Below are positions 43,183-52,135 of a stretch of 64,000 nt of DNA, piece after piece (positions within the stretch are counted from its first letter, which is position 1; every line of letters starts with the position of its first letter). Source of the stretch: Sphingomonas hominis (GTDB lineage Bacteria > Pseudomonadota > Alphaproteobacteria > Sphingomonadales > Sphingomonadaceae); NCBI RefSeq assembly GCF_013328205.1, contig NZ_JABULH010000002.1, positions 1-64,000 on the forward strand, read 5' to 3'. The position numbers were made by a program, and so were the translations under genes. A model generated the notes under the pieces. It was not told the origin of the DNA and ran no database searches. It worked only from the letters and a program-made list of their open reading frames with translations.

Positions 43183-44717
43183 CCGCGCTCGATCACCTGA
43201 TGGTCGCGCCGATCGTGGTGCCGGCGGTCACCGCGCCGATCACGCTGCGGCTGATGCGACGTCATCGGGGGGCCGCGCTCGCCATCTCGCTCGGTGCCTG
43301 TGTCGCCATGCTGGTTACTGCCGTGGTGCTGTTCGCCGCGGCGCAGGACGATGCGATCCGCAGCTATGCGCTGGGCAATTGGCCCGCGCCGTTCGGCATC
43401 GTCCTGGTGGCTGACCGGCTCGCGGTGGCGATGCTGGTGCTGGCGGCGGTGCTGGGGACGGTGGTGCTGGGCCATGCCGTCGTTACCGGTGCGGATCGGC
43501 GCGGATGGCATTTCCACCCGCTGTTTCATTTTCAGCTCATGGGATTGAACGGCGCCTTCCTGACCGGCGACCTGTTCAACCTGTTCGTGTTCTTCGAGGT
43601 GCTGCTGATCGCCTCCTATGGCCTGATGCTGCACGGCCAGGGCGCGCTGCGACTGAAGACGGGCGTGGCCTATGTCGTGGTCAATATCGTCGGTTCGGCC
43701 TTGTTCCTGATCGCGTTGGGGCTGCTCTACGGCCTGACGTCGACGCTCAACATGGCGGACTTGGCGGTGAAGGTCGCTGCGCTAGGGGCGCAGGATCAGG
43801 GGCTGCTCCGTGTCGCCGGGTTGCTGCTGATGGCGGTGTTCGCGCTCAAGGCGGCGGTGGTGCCGCTGCATCTCTGGTTGCCGCGCACCTATGCCGCCAC
43901 CATGCCGGTGGTGGCCGCGCTGTTCGCGATCATGACCAAGGTCGGCGTTTACGCGATGATCCGCACCGTGCCGTTGATCTTCGGCGCACGCGCCGGCGCG
44001 GCTGCCTGGGTGCCCGCGCCCTATCTGCTGCCCGCCGCCATGCTGGGCGCAGCGATCGGCTTCGCCGGGGTGCTGACCGCGCGCGGCATGCGGGAGCAAG
44101 CGGCGTTCGCGGTGCTCGCCTCGACAGGCACGTTGCTGATGCCGGTGGCGTTATGGCAGGAGGCCGCGCTTGCCGCCGCGCTCTATTACCTCTTGCAGGC
44201 GGTGCTCGCCGGCGCGGCGCTGTTTCTGGTCGCGGACGTAACGATGCGGCGGCGCGGCCAATATGCCGACGCGATCGTACCGAGCCCGCGCTTCGCCCAA
44301 CAGGATGCGGCGGGGCTGCTCTATCTCTTGGCAGCGATCGCAGCGGTGGGACTGCCGCCGCTCGCCGGGTTCGTCGGCAAGCTGTTGATCCTCGACGCCA
44401 GCTTTGCCGCACCGGGCTGGCCGGCAGTGTGGGCAACGATCCTGGCGACAACCATGATTGGCGTTGTCGGCTTCTCCCGCAGCGGCTCGACCCTGTTCTG
44501 GAAGGCAACGCCCCAAGTCGAGGGCGAGGCCCTGGTCGAGCCGATCGCGAGCACGCGTCGATCCCGTGCCGAATTCATCGCGCCCGCAACGCTGCTCGCC
44601 CTGCTGGCGGCGCTGACGATCGCCGCTGGGTGGGTGACGATGCAGACCGGCGCCACCGCGGCGCAGATCATGGCACCCGAACGCTACGTCGCCGCGGTGC
44701 TGGGGGCAGGGCGGTGA
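43179..44717 (+). CDS. mrpD: Mrp antiporter subunit D
   Basis: NuoN/NuoM-like subunit of 512 residues with about 14 helices. Key stretches are FQLMGLNGAFLTGDLFNLFVFFEVLLIASYGLMLHG with the conserved glutamate of helix 5, and ALKAAVVPLHLWLPRTYAATMPVVAALFAIMTKVGVYAMIR with the channel lysines. The GTG at 43179 overlaps the mrpC stop, which fixes the start; an earlier ATG frame in the same phase runs through mrpC and is not used. The stop overlaps mrpE by GTGA. It forms one of the two proton half-channels of the complex. Confidence 0.94.
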   Translation: MTALDHLMVAPIVVPAVTAPITLRLMRRHRGAALAISLGACVAMLVTAVVLFAAAQDDAIRSYALGNWPAPFGIVLVADRLAVAMLVLAAVLGTVVLGHAVVTGADRRGWHFHPLFHFQLMGLNGAFLTGDLFNLFVFFEVLLIASYGLMLHGQGALRLKTGVAYVVVNIVGSALFLIALGLLYGLTSTLNMADLAVKVAALGAQDQGLLRVAGLLLMAVFALKAAVVPLHLWLPRTYAATMPVVAALFAIMTKVGVYAMIRTVPLIFGARAGAAAWVPAPYLLPAAMLGAAIGFAGVLTARGMREQAAFAVLASTGTLLMPVALWQEAALAAALYYLLQAVLAGAALFLVADVTMRRRGQYADAIVPSPRFAQQDAAGLLYLLAAIAAVGLPPLAGFVGKLLILDASFAAPGWPAVWATILATTMIGVVGFSRSGSTLFWKATPQVEGEALVEPIASTRRSRAEFIAPATLLALLAALTIAAGWVTMQTGATAAQIMAPERYVAAVLGAGR

Positions 44718-45202
44718 AGAACCTGCTCCCTCATCCTGGATTGTCGGCGATGCTGCTGATCGTCTGGCTGTTGATGGCGAACAGCATCACGGTCGGAGGG
44801 CTAGTGCTGGGTGCGGTGTTCGCGCTGGTGCTGCCCAAGTTTACTCAGCCGTTCTGGCCCGACCGGCCGCGGATGCGCTTCGGCCGCCCCTTTCTCGGCT
44901 ATCTGGCGATCGTGCTGTTCGACATCGTCGTCGCCAATTTTCAGGTCGCCTGGCTGATCCTGTTCCGGCGCAATCGCGACCTGCGCGCGCGCTGGCTAGT
45001 GGTGCCGATCGACCTCACCACGCCGGAGGCGATCACGATGCTGGCGGGCACGATCAGCCTGACGCCCGGCACCGTGTCGTCCGACGTGTCCGCGGACGGC
45101 CGCTTCCTGCTGGTGCACGGGCTCGACGTGGCCGACGAGGTGGCGGAGGTCGCCCGGATCAAGTCGCGTTACGAAACCCGGTTGCAACGGATCTTCGCAT
45201 GA
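44714..45202 (+). CDS. mrpE: Mrp antiporter subunit E
   Basis: Small subunit of 162 residues with two or three N-terminal helices and a cytoplasmic domain. Family marks are FGRPFLGYLAIVLFDIVVANFQVAWLIL and the conserved stretch TPEAITMLAGTISLTPGTVSSDVS. GTG start in overlap with the mrpD stop. The C-terminal part with VHGLDVADEVAEVARIKSRYE is normal for MrpE. It is needed for assembly of the full antiporter in characterised systems. Length and order match the standard operon. Confidence 0.94.
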   Translation: MKNLLPHPGLSAMLLIVWLLMANSITVGGLVLGAVFALVLPKFTQPFWPDRPRMRFGRPFLGYLAIVLFDIVVANFQVAWLILFRRNRDLRARWLVVPIDLTTPEAITMLAGTISLTPGTVSSDVSADGRFLLVHGLDVADEVAEVARIKSRYETRLQRIFA

Positions 45203-45468
45203 TCGCCGTCACCCTCCACGTCGCGACGGCGGGCATCGCGCTGGCGCTGTTGCTCAATCTGTGGCGGCTGCTGCGCGGACCGGCGCTGGGCGACCGGATC
45301 GTCGCACTCGACACGATGGTCATCAACGCCATCGCGCTGATTGTGCTGATCGGCATGATCGGCGGCAGGGACACTTATTTCGAGGCTGCGCTGCTGCTGG
45401 CGATGGTCGGGTTCGTCAGCACCATCGCTTACTGCAAGTTCATCCTGCGCGGGGACATCGTCGAATGA
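45199..45468 (+). CDS. mrpF: Mrp antiporter subunit F
   Basis: Subunit of 89 residues with three membrane helices (about 3-25, 35-55, 60-82). LWRLLRGPALGDRIVALDTMVINAIALIVLIG is the conserved MnhF/MrpF core. The ATG overlaps the mrpE stop as ATGA and the stop overlaps mrpG in the same way. Together with G it forms the small membrane unit next to E in known Mrp structures. Confidence 0.94.
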   Translation: MIAVTLHVATAGIALALLLNLWRLLRGPALGDRIVALDTMVINAIALIVLIGMIGGRDTYFEAALLLAMVGFVSTIAYCKFILRGDIVE

Positions 45469-45878
45469 CATTGGTCGCCGACATCATCGTGATCGTGTTG
45501 CTGCTGCTGGGCGCCGGTTTCGCATTGATCGGAAGCTGGGGGCTCGTCCGCCTGCCCACGACGATGGAGCGGTTGCATGGGCCGACCAAGGCGACCACGC
45601 TGGGGCTGGGCGCGCTGCTGGTCGCCTCCGTTGTCCATGCGCAGGCGCGGCTCGGCGTCTGGACCGCGCACGAGCTGCTGATCTCGCTGTTCCTGTTCAT
45701 CACCGCACCGATCTCTGCCAACATGATCGCCAAGGTCCACCTCCACCGCGCCCGCGTCGGCACCGTCGACGAGCCGGAGGGGATTGCTGGGCCACCGCCG
45801 CGCCCATCCGGCGATGGCGACTGGGCGACCTTTGAGGCACCGAGGCGGGATACGCCGGCCTCGACCGCGAATAGCTGA
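45465..45878 (+). CDS. mrpG: Mrp antiporter subunit G
   Basis: Subunit of 137 residues with three helices and the family motif GSWGLVRLPTTMERLHGPTKATTLGLGALL, followed by LLISLFLFITAPISANMIAKVHLHR. The last 35 residues are a proline- and acid-rich tail, longer than in many relatives. The ATG overlaps the mrpF stop. This closes the six-gene operon; no clear terminator is seen in the following 130 bp. Confidence 0.94.
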   Translation: MTLVADIIVIVLLLLGAGFALIGSWGLVRLPTTMERLHGPTKATTLGLGALLVASVVHAQARLGVWTAHELLISLFLFITAPISANMIAKVHLHRARVGTVDEPEGIAGPPPRPSGDGDWATFEAPRRDTPASTANS

Positions 45879-46012
45879 GTGTTCACGTCCGACTGCGAGT
45901 TCGTCGGTCAAGTTGCGCGGCAGGGCGGCTAAGAAACGCGCAAGCAGGGGCGTGGGTGATGATCAAGCCCGCGCTGAAGACATCCGCCGCCGCTATGCCG
46001 CGCGGCCGATGC

Positions 46013-46372
46013 TCATTGAAAACGCGAGAGGCGGTCAAACCCGGTGTTGGTCTTCGCCATCTTGCGGATCTTTCTGCTGGCGGAGCGCACGTGGCGATCG
46101 AAGCGGCGGTCGTCGTAGACGCCGCGCCAGATATAATCCTCTCGTTCGAGTAATTGGTCGAGCGCGGCGACGAGGGTCGCCTGGCTGTTCGTGACGGCAT
46201 CTTTGTTCACCAGCGTGCAGACCATCTCCTCGGCGGCGGCCTGGTCGCAATCGTCCTCACCGTCGCGGCCGCGCCGCTGCGCCGCCACCTGATCGGCCCG
46301 GGTGGACGCGATGCGGCTCGCCAGCCACGTCCGGACCGCCGCCTCGTTCCAGTCGATCACCTGCTTGGTCAT
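46013..46372 (-). CDS. Small hypothetical protein
   Basis: A 119-residue soluble protein that I do not recognise. It is rich in arginine and acidic residues, with no membrane segment or signal. The middle has EEMVCTLVNKDAVTNSQATLVAALDQLLE, likely helical, and the end has RHVRSASRKIRKMAKTNTGFDRLSRF, strongly basic and possibly nucleic-acid binding. The ribosome site is weak. It lies 62 bp downstream of another small gene on the same strand, which may form an operon with it. It could be a real orphan or a chance frame; codon use looks normal for the region. Confidence 0.5.
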   Translation of the reverse strand: MTKQVIDWNEAAVRTWLASRIASTRADQVAAQRRGRDGEDDCDQAAAEEMVCTLVNKDAVTNSQATLVAALDQLLEREDYIWRGVYDDRRFDRHVRSASRKIRKMAKTNTGFDRLSRFQ

Positions 46373-46434
46373 GGATCATCCCATCATGGCGGCACCGGCC
46401 CGACGCGCGGGCCTGAACGGCGCATACGACGCGG

Positions 46435-46635
46435 CTATCGCCTGGATACCGCGATAATGGCGAGCTTGCGCAGGCTGCGCGCGACCCGCCGCGCTTCCAG
46501 CACGCCGAGGCCGCTCTGACGCAGGGCGATGGCCAACTGTCGCTCGGTGAGCGGCGCCGACACTGCATCGAGCAGGTCGAGCGCCGCTTCGCGGACTTCC
46601 GCCGGTGCGGCGTGCAGGGCATCGAAGGCGTTCAT
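46435..46635 (-). CDS. Small hypothetical protein, helical
   Basis: A 66-residue protein, unrecognised. It is predicted to be all helical: EVREAALDLLDAVSAPLTERQLAIALRQSGLGVLEARRVARSL has the layout of a small winged-helix or helix-turn-helix unit (TERQLAIALRQSG... as the turn). AGG lies six bases before the ATG. It precedes the 119-residue gene on the same strand. A DNA-binding role is only a guess from the helix pattern. Confidence 0.45.
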   Translation of the reverse strand: MNAFDALHAAPAEVREAALDLLDAVSAPLTERQLAIALRQSGLGVLEARRVARSLRKLAIIAVSRR

Positions 46636-46761
46636 GCGTACCTAAAAGCGAGAAAAACGGTAGCCGGTGCGGTCAGCTGAGCACCCTCCGGCTCGGCCGA
46701 CACGCCGGACAAGCTGATCATGCGCTGATCCGCCTCATTGCGGCAAGCTGTAAGGGAGGTG

Positions 46762-46816
46762 AGCTGTCCGGGTTGGGACAGCTTTCCCCACTCCCGGGCT
46801 GCGCGATCGCAGCCCG
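46762..46816 (-). terminator. Two stem-loops after dgoA
   Basis: CGGGCTGC (46795-46802) pairs with GCAGCCCG (46809-46816) just past the dgoA stop. A second hairpin, AGCTGTCC (46762-46769) with GGACAGCT (46776-46783), follows. On the plus strand the latter is followed by TTTCC. They probably end dgoKA transcription, though T-runs are short. Confidence 0.5.
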
Positions 46817-46821
46817 CGCGC

Positions 46822-47457
46822 CTATCGCGCCCGACCAATCGCGGCGGCGAAGGCGCGTGCCTGTTCGCCGACCGACGCCGCCGTCATGCCCGGCTTGTAG
46901 AGCGCGGAGCCGAGGCCGAAGCCCGCCGCGCCCGCGGCGAGCCAAAGTTCCATGTTGGTCGGCGTGATCCCGCCCACCGGCAGGACGCGCGCATCGGCGG
47001 GAAGCACGGCGCGCATCGCCTTCAAGACGGCCGGCGTCGCGTGCTCGGCGGGGAACAGCTTCAGCGCGGCCGCGCCGGCCTCCAATGCCGCGAACGCCTC
47101 GGTTGGGGTGGCGATGCCCGGCAGCGCGACCATGCCCGCGTCTGCCGCGGCACCAATCACCCGCGTGTCGGCATTGGGCGCGATGATCAGCGTACCGCCC
47201 GCATCCGCGATCGCCGCCACGTCCGCGGCGCGCAGCACGGTGCCGGCACCGACCACCGCTCGACCGGCGAGCGAGCGCGACAGGCGCGCGATGCTGTTCA
47301 GCGGATCGGGCGAATTGAGCGGTACTTCCAGGATCGTAAAGCCCGCCGCGACCAGTTCCTCGCCGATCGCCTCCACCTCGTCCGGGCGCACGCCGCGCAG
47401 GATGGCGATCAGCGGGAAGCGCGCGAACGCCTCGTCGAAGCGCTGGCGGTGGGTCAT
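46822..47457 (-). CDS. dgoA: KDPG/KDPGal aldolase, DgoA type
   Basis: Class I aldolase of 211 residues that splits 2-dehydro-3-deoxy-6-phosphogalactonate (or the gluconate epimer) to pyruvate and glyceraldehyde 3-phosphate. The Schiff-base lysine is Lys133 in LKLFPAE, the catalytic glutamate Glu44 in EVPLNSPDP, and phosphate binding is by LPVGGITPTN. EVPLNSPDPLNSI and GVRPDE favour the DgoA subgroup over Eda. It overlaps dgoK by ATGA. No other aldolase of this family lies in the window, so it may also serve the glucuronate and gluconate routes, if its stereochemistry allows. Confidence 0.92.
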   Translation of the reverse strand: MTHRQRFDEAFARFPLIAILRGVRPDEVEAIGEELVAAGFTILEVPLNSPDPLNSIARLSRSLAGRAVVGAGTVLRAADVAAIADAGGTLIIAPNADTRVIGAAADAGMVALPGIATPTEAFAALEAGAAALKLFPAEHATPAVLKAMRAVLPADARVLPVGGITPTNMELWLAAGAAGFGLGSALYKPGMTAASVGEQARAFAAAIGRAR

Positions 47458-48320
47458 GCGTGATGCTCCTGGATGCGGGTGATGCCGGCCACGAAGGCCT
47501 GGCGACTGTCGATCAGCGCGCTGCTGCCACCCAGCGTATCGATCGCGCTGGCGTAGAGCGTGCCGAGCGTCGGATCGGCGAGGATGTGCACGTGCGCGCC
47601 GCGCTCCTCGTCGAGGCGCGCGGCGACATCCGCGCCGATCAGCAATCCGCTGGCATGGCTCGCCGCATCGGCATCGTCGCGGTAGCCCAGCACCTTGGCC
47701 GCGCGGATGCCGAACAGCGCGGCGGCGAGATCGCGCGCCGCGCCGCGGCGCACGCCCTCGCGAAAGGCGTCGCCCGCCGTCACCGCGCCGGTCAGCTGGC
47801 GTGCGAGGATGCCGTGCCCGCGCAGCAGCGCGAACAGCTCACCGGTGATCGCGGTGGTGAAGCGCGCGATGCGGCCGTCCTCCATCCACACCCATTTGCA
47901 ATGCGTACCTGGCTGGCACAACAGCGCGTCGCGCGGCACCAGCCCTGCATCCACCGCGCCGAGCAGTTGCACTTCCTCGCCGCGCATGACGTCCGGGTTC
48001 GCGGGGTCGCGCATCGCGACGCCGGGGACGATCGCGGTCCGCTCGTCGACCCAGGCCAGCCCGTCCGCCAGCGCGGCGATCCCGGCGGGCGCGGCGACAT
48101 AGGGCACCTCGCGCCAGCCGATGGTTGAGCCCACCATGCCGGCCAGCAGCATCGGCAGGTCGCCCATGCGCGCGCGGATACCCGCGACCTCCGCGGGATA
48201 GTCGGCGGGCGTCATCGACGCAGCGCCCTTGTTGTCACGCTCCGACGCGACCACCGCCCCGTCATCGATGCGAAATACGCGGCGGTTGGTGGTGCCCCAA
48301 TCAACGGCGAGAAACGTCAT
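47454..48320 (-). CDS. dgoK: 2-dehydro-3-deoxygalactonokinase
   Basis: Sugar-acid kinase of 288 residues that phosphorylates 2-keto-3-deoxygalactonate. The N-terminal phosphate motif is AVDWGTTNRRVFRID. The family-specific stretches are MLLAGMVGSTIGWREVPY, MRGEEVQLLGA and CQPGTHCKWVWMEDGRIARFTTAITGELFALL. The start is put at 48320 by similarity (MTFLAVDWG); an ATG at 48332 is possible and neither has a strong ribosome site. The stop overlaps dgoA. Galactonate dehydratase, a transporter and a regulator are not nearby, so this is a partial De Ley-Doudoroff module. Confidence 0.92.
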   Translation of the reverse strand: MTFLAVDWGTTNRRVFRIDDGAVVASERDNKGAASMTPADYPAEVAGIRARMGDLPMLLAGMVGSTIGWREVPYVAAPAGIAALADGLAWVDERTAIVPGVAMRDPANPDVMRGEEVQLLGAVDAGLVPRDALLCQPGTHCKWVWMEDGRIARFTTAITGELFALLRGHGILARQLTGAVTAGDAFREGVRRGAARDLAAALFGIRAAKVLGYRDDADAASHASGLLIGADVAARLDEERGAHVHILADPTLGTLYASAIDTLGGSSALIDSRQAFVAGITRIQEHHA

Positions 48321-48975
48321 CGGCACCACCATTTCGCATCGAGGTAGAGGAGGATCGGCACGATGCCCGAACTCGGCGCCACCGTGATGCTTTATCGCAG
48401 CTGACCCTGACGCTTGCGCGAGGTCGATCGGTGCTGGCGTCATCGATTCCCTGTCACGCTGCGCCCGCAGCGTTCATGCGCCACGCGCACTATAGGAAGA
48501 AAAGCGTGTGTCCACCGCTCTCAAACAGGCACGACTGCGGACTTCTCGATCAAAATCCGCACGCGAGACCTGTTATGAGTAGGCCCCGCGCGAACGCTGG
48601 GCGGAACCCGGATGCAATCCGACCTACGACATGCCGGATATGCTCGGCGAGGCAATCGTCGCCGAGAAGCCCCGAATTGGGCTTAAGGCCTCGCGCTTGC
48701 GCCGCCATATCGCTCAGCGGGAGAGCGACCTTCGGGATGGCACCGCACGGCATGATCGGCGCGATCGACGTTCCCTATCAGGATGACGGGATAGCGGGTT
48801 CGGCAGAACGGCCCCGTGCGCGCCTGGTCGCGCTCGAACTGGACGCCGCCATCACGGTCGCGTGATCGTCTGGACGCTCCAGGGTAAGAGGCGCATGCCA
48901 CGAGCAGTTCCTTGACCTCGCTACAACTGCTTCAGACCCAAGGGGGACCGCAGCGTCGCGGTCCTCCTCGCGTGC
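48321..48975. other. Intergenic region upstream of dgoK, possible gene remnant
   Basis: About 650 bp, mostly without a supportable gene. At about 48745-48865 a frame reads MIGAIDVPYQDDG, then RARLVALELDAAITVA before a stop; a preceding frame has HIAQRESDLRDG. This recalls the start of endonuclease V (AQ.....D then G-DV-Y and RA-V-L), which would make it a truncated, frameshifted remnant. The match is short and from memory. The dgoK promoter should lie at the left end. Confidence 0.25.
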
Positions 48976-50796
48976 TCACAATTCGCGCCCAATCGGATAC
49001 AGCAGGTAGCGCTCGTCGCGATATGGCGTTCGCGCGATGAACCAGGCGAGCCTGGCCGCACCATCGGTCGCGAAGGCAGGGTCGGCGGCAAGTTTCGCCT
49101 CGAACGCGCGACGAAGCGCCGGATCGCGCGCGAGCATCGCGTCCGCCATCGGCGCGCTAGCGTAGCGCTCCATTGCGCCGCTTTGTTGCAACATGCCGGG
49201 AAAGAAGCCCCAGGCCAGGAACGAATCCTCCGCTTCTGCTTCGAGCAGCGCCGCGGCGAGCAGGCCTTTGGGCTGATCATAGGGCACGCGGACCGAGCCG
49301 GCCGGCATCGCCTCTTGCCGCCGCTCATGCCGCATCGTGCCCGACACCATCACGCGCTGCTCGCTCGCCGGTCCCAGCCGGGGTTCGCTCAGGCGGACCA
49401 TGTCGAGCGCGACCGTCCTCGGGCTGCCAATCCGTTCGTAGCGGATGCCGTGCAGGTCGAGCCGGTCGATCACCTCGGTGGCGCTCGCCGGTACCCACCA
49501 CGCGCGCGGCAACGTGACGAAGCCGACCGGTTTCTGTCCAATGATCGGCAGGGTCAGCCGCTGCGGCCGCGCCAGGTAGCGGACTTCCTCCTCACCCGAA
49601 GCGGGCGAGCGATAGCGTTCCAGCGCCACGCCTTCGAATGGCACCTGCTCCAGCGGCACCGGATCGCGCGCCCATCGCGCTGCCAGCGTTTCGGGTCGCG
49701 CGGCGCGATCGGCGGCGATCGCGGCGCGCAGGTTGGCGACGTCGCCCGCCGCTCGCCGGATCGCGCCTTCCATCATGGTGTACGCGCCGAGCACGCGCTG
49801 GCGATACGGCTTGAGGCAATGCATCTCGACCAGCACCGTTGGGATGCGCGCGAAATCGCCGTAACCGGTGGAGTAACGCGGGCCTTCCGCGGCGACGCGC
49901 AGCCCCTTGCTCAGGTCGCGCTCGTCGATCGCGCTGGGGTAGAAATGCGGGCGATGCCCCATGTTCGTCACGAACGCGTCGACGCCGGTCTGGAACGACG
50001 TGTTGAGCCAGCGGGTGATCGCGCGCGACTGCGTGTGTCGGCCCCAACCGGCGTAGGTGTAGGTCACGTCGTAACCGTGGTCGAAACCGTCGGACACGTG
50101 CATGTCGACGTACAGGATCGGGTCGAGCTGCTTCAGCAACGCCAGCATCGCACGCGTCTCGGGCGCATCGGCCTTGGCGTAATCGCGGTTGAGGTTGATG
50201 TTCTGCGCGGTGGAGCGCGTGCCGGGGTTGCGCGGTCCGCGCTGATTGGGACGGTTCCAGGGACTGGTCCGCTCGTGGCCATCGGCATTGTAGATCGGCA
50301 CGAACACCAGATCGACGCGGTCGAGCAGGTCGTCCTTGCCGCGCAGCGCGATGTCGCGCAGCAGCATCAGCCCGGCGTCCTTGCCGTCGATCTCTCCCGA
50401 ATGGATACCCGCCTGGATCAGGATTACCGGCTTGACGGAACCGCCTTTGCCGGCACGGACGTAGAACAGGTCGCGTCCCTCCGGCGTGCGGCCGAAGGTA
50501 TGCAGCGCGAGCAACGGCGAGGCCGCAGTCAGCCGTTCCAGCCACGCGCGAGTCTCGGCGTAATTAGGCGTCGTCTCGAAGCGCGCACGCTCCGCGGGCG
50601 TGATCCAGCGATCGCCGGGCGCGGCGATCAGCCGCTCGCTGGCGCCCGACCACGCCATTGCGGGAGGCAAGGGGGCGACCGGTGCAGCGGTCGGAATTGG
50701 TGCCTGAGCGGCGGCGATGGCGAGAAAGGCGAGGTGGCGAGGGATCGGGAGAACTCCGGTTGAGGCAAGGTTAGCGGCGGCTGTTGCCGCCCACAC
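48976..50796 (-). CDS. Secreted M14 zinc carboxypeptidase
   Basis: Metallocarboxypeptidase-family protein of 606 residues, exported (hydrophobic HLAFLAIAAAQA at about 21-32). Zinc ligands are His132 and Glu135 in AGIHSGEIDG and His233 in DMHVSDG; the substrate-binding NR pair is in NINLNRDY, and the catalytic glutamate is Glu324 in VLVEMHCLKP. The active site is thus complete. The C-terminal 250 residues are an extra domain common to large bacterial M14 proteins. The GTG start at 50796 overlaps the permease gene and has no good ribosome site, so the start is uncertain. It closes an operon with an ABC-2 ATPase and two permeases and probably trims a peptide handled by that system or by the nearby TonB receptor. 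Confidence 0.88.
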   Translation of the reverse strand: MWAATAAANLASTGVLPIPRHLAFLAIAAAQAPIPTAAPVAPLPPAMAWSGASERLIAAPGDRWITPAERARFETTPNYAETRAWLERLTAASPLLALHTFGRTPEGRDLFYVRAGKGGSVKPVILIQAGIHSGEIDGKDAGLMLLRDIALRGKDDLLDRVDLVFVPIYNADGHERTSPWNRPNQRGPRNPGTRSTAQNINLNRDYAKADAPETRAMLALLKQLDPILYVDMHVSDGFDHGYDVTYTYAGWGRHTQSRAITRWLNTSFQTGVDAFVTNMGHRPHFYPSAIDERDLSKGLRVAAEGPRYSTGYGDFARIPTVLVEMHCLKPYRQRVLGAYTMMEGAIRRAAGDVANLRAAIAADRAARPETLAARWARDPVPLEQVPFEGVALERYRSPASGEEEVRYLARPQRLTLPIIGQKPVGFVTLPRAWWVPASATEVIDRLDLHGIRYERIGSPRTVALDMVRLSEPRLGPASEQRVMVSGTMRHERRQEAMPAGSVRVPYDQPKGLLAAALLEAEAEDSFLAWGFFPGMLQQSGAMERYASAPMADAMLARDPALRRAFEAKLAADPAFATDGAARLAWFIARTPYRDERYLLYPIGREL

Positions 50797-52135
50797 GGCG
50801 CACGGCCGATCCGCCCAGCGCGAGCAGCAATGCCGCCGCGAGCAGCAGCGCGATCAGCGACGCCGTGGGAAGGCTGCCACCGGCGGGGCGAACGGCATGG
50901 CGCGGCAACCGGTCGAAATCGCCCGCCGTGAACGGCGTGTCGGTGAACAGATACGGGTAGAAGAACCGCCGCAACCGCGTGTGGAACGCGCCAACGCTGT
51001 CCTGGAACGCGAGCTGCGCGGCGAGATCGGTGTCGGCGAGGCGGTGCAGCACGCCTTGCGCGGCAACGCCGGGCAGGATCAGGGCGAGCCGGTTCGTCCA
51101 ACGCTCGCGCGCCTGCAGGCTCTCGCGATAGGCTGCCACTTGGGCGCCCACCGCCTCGTCGCCGACCTGGTGCATCGCGAACAGCCACTTCCAGTGGAAC
51201 CGCCCCTCGAATTGCTCGCGCCCGCGCCATTCGGGATGGTTGACGAAGAAGCGCTCGAACGTGGCGGGCTTGGGGATGTCCCAGCCGCGGTGTACGATCT
51301 CGCGCTGCGCCAGCGTCAGGTCGATGCCGCGCGCGACGGGCACGGCGCGCGCGATCGCCGCGCTGCCGAGCGTCGGCAACACCAACGTCAGCACGATCCA
51401 GCACCCGACCAGCCCCGCCGCCGCAGTGGCGGACGCGGACACGAGGCTGCCGATCAGCAGCGCGACGCCGAACCAGAAAGCGAGATAGAGCATTGCCACG
51501 ACGATCATGCCGATCGTGGCACCAATGGGTGCGCCCAGCATCACGGCCGCGACCAGCAGCGGCAGCGTCACCGCGATCAGCACCGCCGCGTAGCGCAAGC
51601 CAACCCGTCGTCGCCACAGCCCGCTGGTCGGCATCGACAACAGCAGCCGCAGTCGCCCGCTCTCGCGCTCGCCGCTGACGAGATCGTGGCCAAGCGCGAT
51701 CACCACCAGCGGCGCGAGGTAGATCAGCACGAATGCCCAGTCGAACACACCCGGCAGCGCCAGTTCGGCGTTGACTGCCTCGGCGTCGTAGAGCTGTTGC
51801 TGCAACCCCAGCGCACGCACGCGCAGCACAAACGGCTGGATGTCGCGCTGCCCGATTGCGGCAAAGGCGAGCGGCGGGGGTGGATCGCTCGCCAGCATGA
51901 AGCTGTAGTAAGCGGCATTGCCCGCCTCGCCGTCCGGCTTGCCATAAGCGGCCGTCACGGCGGCATAGTCGCGCGCCTGTTCCCCGGCGACGCGCGCAAT
52001 CGCGGCGTCCTGGCGCGCGACCTGCGCGACGCCCGACCAGATTGCCAGCGTCGACAGGACCAGCAGCAGCGCCAAAGACAGGATTGCGAAGCGCGAGCGC
52101 GACAGCAGGCGCCATTCGGCAGCGGTGCGGCTCAT
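50771..52135 (-). CDS. ABC-2 type permease with DUF3526, second
   Basis: Membrane subunit of 454 residues. One N-terminal helix (about 18-38) is followed by a large periplasmic region, then five helices (about 130-275), a second periplasmic region (about 280-410, DUF3526) and a last helix near the C-terminus (ASLIALLLAAALLLAL). The stretch LVSGERESGRLRLLLSMPTSG is the usual ABC-2 cytoplasmic coupling element. The ATG at 52135 overlaps the upstream permease stop as ATGA. It is a paralogue of the next permease, and the two probably form a heterodimer with the ATPase. Related systems are thought to act on envelope or peptide export, but no substrate is established. Confidence 0.85.
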   Translation of the reverse strand: MSRTAAEWRLLSRSRFAILSLALLLVLSTLAIWSGVAQVARQDAAIARVAGEQARDYAAVTAAYGKPDGEAGNAAYYSFMLASDPPPPLAFAAIGQRDIQPFVLRVRALGLQQQLYDAEAVNAELALPGVFDWAFVLIYLAPLVVIALGHDLVSGERESGRLRLLLSMPTSGLWRRRVGLRYAAVLIAVTLPLLVAAVMLGAPIGATIGMIVVAMLYLAFWFGVALLIGSLVSASATAAAGLVGCWIVLTLVLPTLGSAAIARAVPVARGIDLTLAQREIVHRGWDIPKPATFERFFVNHPEWRGREQFEGRFHWKWLFAMHQVGDEAVGAQVAAYRESLQARERWTNRLALILPGVAAQGVLHRLADTDLAAQLAFQDSVGAFHTRLRRFFYPYLFTDTPFTAGDFDRLPRHAVRPAGGSLPTASLIALLLAAALLLALGGSAVRRVGGNSRR

